Positions 9,564 through 22,200 of a stretch of 64,000 nucleotides of DNA are shown piece after piece. A model generated the notes under the pieces. The model did not search any database. It was given only the letters and a program-made list of their open reading frames with translations, and was not told where the DNA came from. The translations under genes were made by a program, and so were the position numbers. Source of the DNA: Mantis religiosa. Its lineage: Eukaryota > Arthropoda > Insecta > Mantodea > Mantidae. Positions within the stretch are counted from its first letter, which is position 1, and each line of letters opens with the position of its first letter. The stretch is taken from contig CM060952.1 in the NCBI GenBank assembly GCA_030765055.1, positions 86,242,993 through 86,306,992 of the forward strand, written 5' to 3'.

Positions 9564-10621
9564 ATATTGTCATTACATGGCCTACTAAGTCATATCAGAA
9601 AACAATATTCATATAAAAAATTCTAACTAAAACATATCGTTACACCTTTCATAAAGAAAAATCATATTATCACAGTAGTTGCCGCTACCATTATTGTATG
9701 AGATTAAATTCCAGAATTGAGTTTTGGAAATGGGAGGTTGTCTTGCATTTGAGATCTTATACTTGGATAATTATGGTATATTCAGAATTTTATTGTTCTT
9801 TATGTTTCATGTGTAACAGTCTATAAAGTCCTCAAAAATGAGCTTCCATACATTAACATTGTTCAATAAGGAACTGTTCTTAAGTATCTATACAAATGTT
9901 ATTATATTTAAATGTATACTAATTATTAGAAGATTAGAATCAGAACTGAAAAATTCAGTGCCAAAGCTGGAATATGAACCACATATCATTCACTCTACAC
10001 ATGGCTGCACTACCACTGAACTATCACGGCAACATGCCAACATGACATTAAATTCTCCAGCTGATTCACATTTTTGGCAACATGCTATTGTTCTTGAACT
10101 ACTACTATGGTGGACTCATACTTCTTTCCTTATACCATTCTGAAAACCATGTTCTCCAGATATTAAAAAAAATTGTATTTTTAGTTTACAATTTAGCACT
10201 TTTTTGCCTTTGTTATCAATCAAATAATCACCTAACCACTTCACATTCTGTTTATGAAATCGATAAATTGCTTTACGTCAGAATCTATAGGCTGTTTTCT
10301 TTCTTTAAAAATCTTTCTAGCCCGAACTTGAAGTGCAGACATTTTACTTTATTATGAGCATTTGTTAAACAAACAAAGCCTATGGAAAGCAATGCTATGA
10401 TTTTTATTAGAATTGCCTAGGAGTAAAATCGTTTCCTGCTTTTCATGCATAACAATCATTGTTTATTCTAAGGGTAGAATAAACAGCTTATTTGATCAAT
10501 TATCTGCTAAGGGAAAAAGTACAAACCAAGCTACTTATGGATGTTGATTGTAGAATTACCTTTTGAGAACTGTAGGAAAAAATTTAGTACGATTTTATGC
10601 ATACAGCCAAATGGCACTTAC
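9564..10621. other. Intronic sequence left of helicase exon 10; diverged repeat copy
   Basis: I searched the minus strand for the missing C-terminal helicase exons and found none. Positions 9945-10085 are a diverged copy of the 315-bp tRNA-like repeat (AAAAATTCAGTGCC, then GACATTAAATTCTCCAG). The rest is AT-rich without a recognisable gene. Confidence 0.5.
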
Positions 10622-10781
10622 CTTTGGTCCATTCAAGATTCTTTAGGTTGCTCTTGGTAAGGCCACTGTCCCAGTTTAAAGCAGCAGCCACTTCTATCAC
10701 TGCAAATTCTATTCTGTTACTGTCATCATGCGATATTCCACGCTTCTGGTCCAATGCTATTGCCATTGCCAATGGAGGGCA
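10622..10781 (-). CDS. RECQL4: RECQL4-like exon 10
   Basis: 160 nt: CPPLAMAIALDQKRGISHDD, then FAVIEVAAALNWDSGLTKSN and LKNLEWTK. Acceptor TTCACAG, donor GTAAGT in phase 1, so at least one more exon must follow to the left. It was not found down to position 1. Confidence 0.87.
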
Positions 10782-13182
10782 CTGTGAACACATATATTCC
10801 AGGCTTAACATATGTACATCTTATAAATGCAGCTTAATGTACATAAATTACTTTTGGATTTAAAATACTGAGTCATCATTACAATTTACCATAAACAACA
10901 CTTCAATCAATAGTGTAGATTCTGTAAATCTTTTAAGACTGAATATAGATAAATCACTTACTTATGCTGGACATATATAGAAACTAGGATTAGTAGCTAG
11001 CAAAAGAATATTTGTTTTGAAATACTTAATAAACTATATTTCAACTTGAACTGTTGGGCAACACATCAAATAAAAAGTTAAGCAAAATATTTATTCTACA
11101 AAAAAGAGCAGTTCTGTACCAGCGCAAACTAAAATATGAACTATGTAGAAATATGTTTAGACGATTAAATATAAGTATAGACTTTACCTAGATTATACAT
11201 CTAAAAAACCCATTCTATACCTTAAAAAGTAAAATTCCATCCTTCTGATGTCCATGCATATAACACAAGACATAAAAATAGTCATGCAATCCCTAGCCAC
11301 AGATTACCTTATATGAAAATAAAGAACTAGTGAGAATTAAAGAACTACCACAATAATTGAAACAAATATAAACTGTTAAAACAGGTTATGGTTAGTAAAT
11401 CCTTTTACAGTATTGAGGAATCTGTGTAAATAAATGTTGTAAATATTAACTAGCTTTAATGTTTTAATTCCTTTAACTGGACTACACAGTAATATGTATG
11501 AAACAAATTGTTATACTTAATACATGAGTATATATACAATATACACAGGTGCATCAGAAAATTGTATACACACTTTGAACCATCATACAAAATTTATGTT
11601 CTGTTCTACAAGGTTCAGATGCTGGAAATGGTAAGCTTGAAGTTCAATTTGAAACAATGCACTTTCTGATGCAAATGTGATCGCTGTTCAAACTGGTGTC
11701 CTTCAACATCAATACATTGATGAGTTGAATAGTTATAAATAAAAGTGTTGTTAACAGTGAAGCTAATGTCATGTATAAAGACCAAAAATGGAGTCATACC
11801 TTTTAAAACTTCTAACTTCACTCACGTCCTTTTACAAAATCAGGAACGTTTTCAAAGCTGTTGCAATTTCATCCTCAGCTGATTAGCGACTCATCACAGT
11901 TGGTTGTTGTCTGGATCTCTTGTAATTGGCTCCCTCTCTCAGAAGATTCTTTACATAAGCTCAGTAGACCACTCACTCATGGCACATTAAAATTTAGAAT
12001 ATGTGGAATGTTTTTAATAATAAAAATTGTTTCCCATGTTGTAAGTTCAAGTTTTGTTGACAATGGTTTTAGTAGTTTGATCTCCTCTCCGATGTTGTGG
12101 TTATCATTGCAGAAATGAAAAGCAACTGCCAATTTTTCTGTTTGTTTCTATTTTATGCTCCTATGGTGTTCTGTTAATCTAATTTTTAAATTTCTCTTTG
12201 TCAAATCAATATAAAATTTGTCACAGTCTTCACAATTTACCCTATATATGCCTGATTTTTATTATGGTGGGATCGTGTTTTTTAAGGGATTATTTAACAA
12301 TTTCTTGAGTGAGAATCTGTTTTTTGTTGCTAGTTTGATACCATAATTTTTAAATATTTGTTCAAACTTCGGAAATGCCCAAGGGTGGTAAGTGAATTTT
12401 TTGTATTTCCAGTTTTTATTTATGTTTTTAAGTGTAGTGATCTGTTTTAATTTCTTTTGCTTGTAGTCCCGATTGATCATTTTTTTTTTGGTTGCGAGGA
12501 CCTGTAAATTTCTTCTTACTAGCTTTAGTAGCAAATAATGCCAATTTCTATTTTCGCCACAAGTGAACATCACCCTCTGATACATTGAACTCCCTTCCTA
12601 CCTTTATTACCATTTTTTTCAGCATAAATGCACACCACGATTTTGAGTACTATATTTGATCAAGAAAGGTGTGCATTAGATTTTCGTAAATACAGTATTT
12701 GCATCCTTAGTTTTTTCTGTGCTTCCATTTGATGCAGTCATACAGGATGTGATCTGTCATTTGTTTTGTTTCTGGTCCGTTTGATGTGTTTTGCCATTCT
12801 CTGTCCCTTTATTTGAGGGTCTCTTCTTGTAGTTTTTTCATGATGGCACTTTTTAGATTCTGTTGTAGCTTTCTATGCTATCATTTATTGTTGCTTGTTT
12901 CGCAAGTTTATCTGCAATTTCGTTTTCTTCTATTCTATGTGGGCTTTTACCCATCCTATTCCTATTATTCATTCTTTTTTACTTAATTCTCCTCGTTTGT
13001 CTCTTATAGCTTCTATCAGTTGGTTATACTTTTTGGTACTGTATAATAACTGCAGTGTAATTTTACTGTCTGTATATATTGCTGCTGTTTTCAAGTTAGC
13101 TTTGTAGTCACATATTATCTATCGCTTCAAGTGCCTTTAAGATTGCAACTTGTTCTGCTTGTGTGTGTGTGTGTGTGTGTGT

Positions 13183-13261
<79 letters not shown>

Positions 13262-16200
13262 CACGTGCGTGCGTGCATATTTGGTGCAACATAATTCAAA
13301 ATGAAAAGTGAAAGTATTTCACTGCATTTTTCAAGATGAACACAAGATTCTGAAGAAAAGAAAATAATCCTAGCACAAAGTATCCTTCGCAGGGATACAC
13401 TTTTGTAATTTTTTATTTTCTCAAGAATGACTAATGATTTTGACAAAAGCATGTTTATGTGTTATGTTGTTTATAGATGCACATAGAATCATTTTTCAAA
13501 AATATGATGTCTGCTTTCACGTAACTTTCTCTACATACCTAATCTTGTACAAACTATTGCATAAATATACATTAATACATTACAAATAAAATGTAAATCT
13601 TAATTTTCTGTGCATTACCTGCGATGTGGTCCTCACTGTAAATAGATATATTTAACTGGAATTTACTATACTCATATATTGAAAATTTGCACTTTTCCCA
13701 AGTGTAAATGTGTCACCTAACGGAGTTGTTTGAAAGCCAGTAATTCTTTCACTGTTTCTTTCTTTTTATTGTAAGAGCTTGTTGCTAGAACAAAAACTGT
13801 TCTTGTATCTAAACAGTTCTAAATTTTAAATCATTGCTAAGCAGTCATTTGTATACGTTGTATCAAATTTTATCCCCTAAAATACATTGTAAAATGACAT
13901 AGAAGAATCACTTTTTATATAATATAATACATAACAGATAACTAAATCTGAGGACAAATTCTGTAAATGTAACACATCAACTGATTTTAAAACAGACTAA
14001 ACTACAAATATACTCACAAATTTATGTCAAGTTATCATGTAAAATGTACTCACATCTCTTGCTGCAGCTTTAAGAGCTTTGGGTCCATTGTAACTGAGAA
14101 CCTTGCATTTGGTGTAAGCAGGTGGGAGCAGTTTAATCCAGCGTTTGGGGCTCAACTCAAGGTAACACAACATTGTGGCAATGTTCTCCTCTGGCAGATC
14201 CAATGCCATCACAGTGTCATTTATAGAGAAAGCAACTTCATGTCCAGGACAACTAACATAATTCTTCTTGCTTTCTTGTTCAGTGTGGCCTTCTTCTTCT
14301 TTGGTATTTTCTCCAAAGGCTGCAATCAACAATTATTTTTGTAGCAGCTCAATAAATAATTTTGCATTCAACAATCCAACTTTGTATGCTTTTCAGATAG
14401 TGCACTGTGTGCATTTTTATTTTCTCTACTATGAATACAATGTGTTGAAGAAAAAGGAACTGCATTTTACCGAAAAATTTAAAACCTAGATTTTGTCAGA
14501 AATACATGTGTTGAATAACTTGAAAAAGGTAGCAAGAGCTATTGTTCATTAATTACAAGTGAAGCAGTGTTGCTACTGACTCATATAATTTATTATTGGA
14601 ATTTGCTTCACTGTCTCCAACTTCTACACCAATATTCGTATTACATTTGTATTATCACACATCTTCTGCTTTCTGTGCAGTTGGTCAAACCTACTAAGCT
14701 AGTATGGCAACATAACAGTACAACATTAAATTAAATTAATTCAACAATTATCATTTACTAACCTTATAGTTGGTTAAATATGCTGCCCAAAACCTAAGAG
14801 TACTTACAATTGGATATATCACCTAAAATTTTTTAGACAGCTGATGGTTTTCTGTGAAAAATGCAAATCAAGTTGGGGTATTTAATGTTGAACTGAAATG
14901 TTGCCATGGTAGCTCAGATGGTTTGAGCAGATGCATGGAAAGCAGATCTGTGATTCAAATCCTGACTTTAGCATTACATTTTTCATTGTGATTATACCTT
15001 TCAAAACTCTTAGTCTAAATGACTTGTGTGTATGAATTAATTATTATTTTAGTACTATTTTGTCATACTAAAATTTTCTTGCATAATTTGAAACAATTCT
15101 TAGTTAAAAATATATGCATTGTAAATAGGAAGCAGGATAGAAGAAAATATTTTTATGTGAACAGTATTACATATAATAACAAATTTGTCATTGTAGAGAC
15201 AGTGATATAAATGCATTAAATAAGAGTTTGATTTATAATGTTGCTAAATTAGGTTCAGTTATCTTGTATGGTGTCACAAGATAAAACATTGTTCAGATAC
15301 ATTACCTTGATTAAAATCCACACCCTCCAACAACTTTGCTATGCGAACACATTTACATGGTACAAATACACGCTGCAGTAGTTTGCGTACCACAGGTCTG
15401 TCCACATAGTTTGCATAGATGTGTCGTTGAAGCTCATTCTTATCTCCACCTTCTGAATCAAGGAACAGATGACAATGTGCAGGTTCACCATCACGTCCAG
15501 CTCTTCCCACTTCCTGCACGTAACTTTCAAAGCTACGGGGCATATTGTAGTGAATTACGCCACGAATGTTGGCTTTGTTGATACCCATACCAAAAGCTAC
15601 TGTTGCCACAACAACACGTAGCTGACCTACAAACATCCACTGAATTTTAATAGGTTACATACCCAAGCTATATCTATCTACAAGTATAATAAATATGTGA
15701 AAAGTCTCAGACACTCTGAATGTTGATAAGCAGTGGCACAGCTAGCATTGTATTCGGAAAGGATTTGGACTAATTGCATTCACTGCACAGAGCACATGTT
15801 AGTGTTTGGTCTGTCCTCCAGAAGTATGAAATAACTCATGAAACTTTGCATTAATCAGTTGCATTATATCTTGCTGGATATGGCTGGAGAGAGGAAGGTG
15901 AAGTGTTCTCAACTTATAAACTCTCCAAAACTACTGAGACACAGTTAGGGCTGCTCAGATGCATAAAAAGGCAGACAGTGGACTCTGGCACAAAGTTAAT
16001 GGTGAACAAGGAATATTTAAAACTGTGGAGCATAATGACAGAATGTTAAAAACTTTATTTAACCTCTGAAAATACTTTTGCTCCACTTACTTGTCAATAG
16101 ATGGCATCATAGACTCACCAGGGAATGTTAGCAGACCAAGCAACAAGGGAAGGGGGAAGCAATTTCTAAATTATTAGTGCACATCATTGTAACAAAGTCT

Positions 16201-19200
16201 ATCACACAAAATTTTAATTGGAAGTTAAAATCTGAAATAAAAGCCAAATTAACATAGAACTTGTATTAATCTGTAACTGGATATTTGTAAATTGGGTTCA
16301 CATCAGAAAATAACCTCTCTATTAACAATTGTATTCCCATTCTCTTTGCAAACCTAAATCTAATTTCTTGCAACAATTTTTTGTATTACTTATTTTATGT
16401 CTTCCAACGTAGGTTATATCTGATGATGAATGAAATGGGTGAAGTGATGCTCAAATAAACATCATTTCACCCAGAGAGCTTAGAGTTCCATCAGGATAAG
16501 GGAAAAGCCCAGGAAAAATACCTTACCCAGATTATTCACTCTGAGATTAAACTCAGGACCACAGAGGCAGGATAATTTATGAAAGATAGATCCTTTAAAG
16601 AAGGTAATGTATGATCCTTTAAAATGCTTCTGTGTAAAATTGCATTCATCATTAACGAAAACTCATGCAATTTCCTATTTATCATTTAGTAATTACTTTT
16701 TATGATTCTGCATTAAGTTGGCTTGTTTTCCTCCTTGGTGTTTACAACTTCATAATGCTCCGATTTTCTTTAGTTTTTTGCATGCACATGCAACACTTCA
16801 CTCAGAAACAATGGTATAATCTGCAGTTTAACAATAGATTCTCCAACATTAATTAAAAACGTTTAACACAATTTTTTGCCACTTTAATCATTTACCTTTA
16901 GAATGCTTCACTATTCCACCTTTATTGCCACTCAGTTATGAAAGCAGTCATGCTTTTGCCTTGCTGATTAATCATTAGTTGTATAAATGCAGAAGAGGAA
17001 TGAACACTTCCTCTATAGTCCAACAATAAAAGATCAAACCATAGGTTTCAATCTGCTTCTATTTGACCCTAATCCTTTGTAACTGATGTTTATAGCCTGA
17101 TTTTTAGCACAGCATTAGCATCTCCTGCCAATGCAACAGTGTTATGGTCCCTGGGTCTTACTATGGGACTCCAGCTCTCCATTAGGCAAAATACCACATT
17201 TGTCAGATTTCATGTCATTCATGTCATAAGTGACCAACTCATTCATCTTTGAAATCTAATGGTGGCAACTGCATCACTGTCTTTATAGAGAATGTACAAT
17301 TTGTTATAATGTATTCTCCACATACTGTTGTCCTCATTTGTACTATATATTCCTGTTAGAAATCCTTCTTTTAAAGGCTCCTTCTTTTAGTGGCTCACTT
17401 ATTCAAAGACACAGGTTTCAATCTCAAAAGTTACAATTGGTCTCATAACTTTATATAATCTAGCTTTAGACTTAATTTAAACATTCCTTAACTTGACAAC
17501 TGAATCCATTGATGCACTAACTCCATTAGTAGAACATACTATTTTCCTAATTTCACTGATTTCTTTGATATCTTTTATTATCCAACATTCTAAATATTTC
17601 GACTGTTTCATTACTTCCAGACTGAAGGATTCAATTTCAAACTCATTAGGTTTTCTAGTTTTCCTGCTGGTGGTAATCATGGCATCCTCTCTTTTTTGTG
17701 TTCACCTGTAGTCCTATCCCATTAACCAAGCAGGATGGCTCTGGTGGTTTCATCTGTGGGTTCAATTCATGTGGCCGACCAACTGATCCATTACATTCCC
17801 CAAATTTCCTGTCCCTCCATTTTACCTCCATTATAATTTCCATCATCTCTCATCTGGTTGTCTCTTTCAGAGTAGAAGTGTTGACAGGTGTCTTGGCGAT
17901 GAATTGCAGGATGATATGCTCTTGGTAAAACTTTCTCCTCCGGTAAGATGGTCTCTGGCTTCTGAATCCAGTCTGGTGGGGCCGCTTCCGGACCACAGTA
18001 GGTTGGGATTCCAATTGTACCGCCCTCTGGAGAGTTTCCAACTGGTAAAGTGTAGGGATGCTGTCCTCTGCACTGTCATGGCTGCTTAGTATGTCTGCCC
18101 TATCTCCTCTTGACTCATCTTTTCTCCCAGAGGTATCCCCTTCGGGGCATAGGTACAACAGACAAGTTTGGACGTCCATGCCAAATTCCCTCCGTAGCAT
18201 AGTGCAGTCCAGTCCTATCCCATTATCTGTATTTTTAGTTCTTGAAAAGCCTCTTTTGCTCTTATATGGGATCATACTATTATATTCAAATCACTGGCAT
18301 AACCCTTAATCCAACCATTTTATATTCCAAGTAATATTTCCATCAACATACAGTTTTCTAATTATGTGCTTGGGTGATGAACACCACCATACAGAATACC
18401 ATTAATTTTATAAATTTCATAAAATATTAATTTGATTAACACTTCTTGAAAACTCTCAGATAAATCATGCATTTGTATGTTACTGTGTGATTTTGTGCCC
18501 ATGTATTGTGGACTGACATATGTTAACATCAAGTTGCATTCTAAGAGAGGGGGAATTATACTGGGTGTTTATTTTTAATTATTCCTTTTGATGGTCATGC
18601 ATGACATCAATGTCCATAAGGCTTTACGTTCAATAAGCTGAAGAAAAGAGATACCACTACACAGAAAGTGTCTTAATCAAATGTTGTAGGGGAACCAAGT
18701 TCAACAATTCAGCCCTGCACTCTGCATTTATGAAGTTTTCCAAGAGCATGCATCAACAGTTTATTTGAAGACTTTCCGACAAGTACATTGATAATGTAGC
18801 ATTTTTTTAATCAGCAAAGTTAGCAACCAGCGACAATAGTTCATTACTCAAAAATCAAAACACTCTTTACCATATCATATGGATAGGTTTGAAGGACAGT
18901 TTCATGGTATAGATTTGTAAATTCTGCCAACACTCACCTGGGAGGAGCTCCAAGTGAAAAATACTCTTTAACAGCTCACCTGACACCAACCATTTATTCA
19001 GCTGCCAGTGCTAACAGAAATATATACTATAGCCATACATTGTTAGATGTATTTTTCTAGGTAACCATAGAATCATTTCAAAGAGGATATCATAGAGTGA
19101 AAAGTGAAATTACTCTTAAAAATGAACACAATAGTCTTGGATGCATTACCATTTTAAAACACATCTGTAAATAACAATAATAAAATTATTATTATTGTTG

Positions 19201-22200
19201 ATTTTGTAAGTAACAAAGTGTGAGTTTACCTGACATGAAGGCTTGCTGCACCTGTTTTCTGCGTGTTGCACTAAGACCTGCATGATATGGCTCTGCACAG
19301 ATTGAGAGGCACCTCCTGCCTGTCCGAGGTCTTTCCAGATCCTGTAATTGGTGTCACCATTCTCAGATAAAAATCTATGCTAATGACTATTCAACTCATT
19401 CTTTACAGAATGCTAGAATTGAGAACTTCAGATATGATTCATATTCTTAAACTCCAAAATAAACTAAAAAAGATAGGCAATAAGACATAGCAATAACATA
19501 TGATACCAAAAGTAAAAAGTTGAAGCTACTGCGCTACAAATTTAACAGAGGGAAATATATAATTCAATACTCTATAGTGATAGTGGTGACAATTACTCCA
19601 GCAGATTTGAAGTATGTTATGGTTATGTAAAACCAATATAAGAGAGAGATCGCAACATATGAATGCTGTTTCTGCATGTTTTATGTAACTACTATGCAGT
19701 TCAAACCTTCTGACATTTTGCAAAGACCTATGCAGTACACTTTGCTTTGGCAGAACGCTGTATTTGTGGAAAATACTATTGCAACTTTATAAATGCTAGA
19801 ACAGACTCTATCACAGTAGTGTTACAATGGCTGAATGACTGAAGCGCTACTACTCATTTTTTGTTTTTTTTATTGTCTGATAAACCAATTGTTTCAACCT
19901 GGGTGAGATTATGGTCACAGATCTTTCTCTTCCTGACATTCTATATATCCTGTTTTACCTTTTAAAGGATTGCAGAAGCATTGCATGGCTTCTGTGCAAG
20001 AAAATATTTTTTGAATTGGTAGCTTTGAATATTTGCTTTAGCAATTTGCAACAGGTTTCAGAGCAGGTGGCATTTTGTGAAAAATCACATTTGATTTATC
20101 AAATTACTATCAAATATTACAAATAGAAGCATTATTAACAGTGAAGTTTTCTTCATGTTGAAGTTTTGTTGAGTCACACTTGTTTACACTTACCTTCACT
20201 TATTATTTTTAAAAAATGCTGGAACGTTTTCCAGGACATTCGCCCTCTTCCTCAGCAGTATAGTGACTGACTCTCCCCTTTCCTTTCCTCTTCCTTCTCC
20301 TGTATCTGATCCTGTTGCCATCTGGTGTTAGGAGCGCAAAGTTTTAACACTTCATTAAGTGGTGGGATTTCAAAATTTATAACATGTTCACTGTTTTTAA
20401 TTATGTGGATTTTTCCCCAGATGTCTAATTCTATTGGTGATTCTAATGGTTTTAACAGTTTTATATTTTGCCCAATGTTGTGGTTTTCTTTCCAAAAATG
20501 ATGTGAAACAGCGGATTTGTCTATTTGTTTTAGTTTTATGTTTCTCTGGTGTTCCTTTAGCCTGATCTCCAAGTTTCTCTTCGTTTTGCCTATGTAGTAC
20601 TTTTCACAATCCTCACAATTGATCTGATAGATTCCGGATTTCAGTGTGTTTTGAATTGTATTCTTAAGAGGTTTGTTTAGAACGCTCTTCAGGTTGAATT
20701 TATTCTGTGGGGCCAGTTTTATATTGAATTTTTTGAAGATTCTTTCAAATTTTTTAAAAGCCCAGGGGTGGTAAGTAAATGTTTTATATTTCCAATTTTG
20801 GTTAGAAAGGGGTGTTAGTGTTGTATTTGAGGAGATTTCTTTTTGCCTTTCTTTCTTTTTGAGCATGTTCCTAATGAGATCAGGATTGAATCCATTTTCC
20901 TTTGCTACTCCTAATATATACTCTCGTTCTTTTTGAAAATCCTCCTTTCTCAATGGGACACTGTATAAACGTTGGATCAAGCTTCTGAAGACTGCCAGTG
21001 ATGTGAAATTGGGTTGCAACCATTCCTCTTAATGTAATTGTCCACATGTGTGGGTTTTCTATGTATTCCGAATTTTAAGCTATTTTGGTCTCTCATGATT
21101 TTTAGGTCTAGGAAAGGTAGGATATTGTTTTCTTCTATTTCCATTGTAAATTTTATGTTGCTATCCTGTATGTTCAAAAGTTTTAGGGAGTCTTCTGTTT
21201 GTTTTTTAGGAATGATAGCAAAAATGTCGTCTACATATCTTCGCCAGAATTTGTAAATTTGGGGGAAGGCTTTTACTATATGGACTTTGAGGTGCCTCAT
21301 ATAAAAATCTGCTGGCAAGGGTGACAGTGGGCTGCCCATTGTGAGGCTTTTTGACTGTTGGTAGAATTTTTGGTTGAATTTGAAGAAATTGTGTTGAATG
21401 CATAGTTCTGTCAAATTTATGATGTCTATTTCTGTAGGGTCTAAACAAACCTCTTAAGAATACAATTCAAAACACACTGAAATCCGGAATCTATCAGATC
21501 AATTGTGAGGATTGTGAAAAGTACTACATAGGCAAAACGAAGAGAAACTTGGAGATCAGGCTAAAGGAACACCAGAGAAACATAAAACTAAAACAAATAG
21601 ACAAATCCGCTGTTTCACATCATTTTTGGAAAGAAAACCACAACATTGGGCAAAATATAAAACTGTTGAAACCATTAGAATCACCAATAGAATTAGATAT
21701 CTGGGATAAAATCCACATAATTAAAAACAGTGAACATGTTATAAATTTTGAAATCCCACCACTTAATGAAGTGTTGAAACTTTGCGCTCCTAACACCAGA
21801 TGGCAACAGGATCAGATACAGGAGAAGGAAGAGGAAAGGAAAGGGGAGAGTCAGTCACTATACTGCTGAGGAAGAGGGCGAATGTCCTGGAAAACGTTCC
21901 AGCATTTTTTAAAAATAATAAGTGAAGGTGAGTGCAAACAAGTGTGACTCAACAAAACTTCAACAAATTACTATCAATTGACATTAACTTGCAAATTAAA
22001 CAAGTACCTTAATTTATGCCATCAAAATATTTATTGCTATTATAATGATAACTGTAACTAAAAGTCAGCATTTAAACATCAGAGATGACTATAAATTAAT
22101 AAAACATACTGTTGAACCAATGGGTGTAAACATATGATTCTTTTTCATAGTTCTTTCCAAAGGTCATCTCTTATCCTATCTGCTTGTTGTTTTTCTATGA

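Larger units (their letters stand above)
20101..21977 (-). mobile_element. PLE 3 with inverted arms and 13-bp target duplication
   Basis: AAATTACTATCAA at 20101-20113 and again at 21965-21977 borders an 1851-bp insertion. From about 21436 leftwards it reads as a PLE protein on the minus strand. From 21436 rightwards a second partial copy, in plus orientation, repeats the GIY-YIG domain and tail. Arms of about 500 bp (20157-20650 and 21460-21964) are near-perfect inverted repeats. The two halves were inserted as one event, as the single duplication shows. Confidence 0.92.

Noticed and set aside
9564..10621. RECQL4 C-terminal exon
   Set aside because: I looked for a minus-strand phase-1 exon with the family's C-terminal pattern and found none.
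13108..13452. 114-codon frame with His-Thr repeats
   Set aside because: It is the translation of the GT microsatellite joined to a LINE fragment.
17850..18275. 141-codon minus-strand frame as a gene
   Set aside because: No domain, no splice context in the RECQL4 model, and adjacent to a tRNA-like SINE head; more likely repeat DNA.
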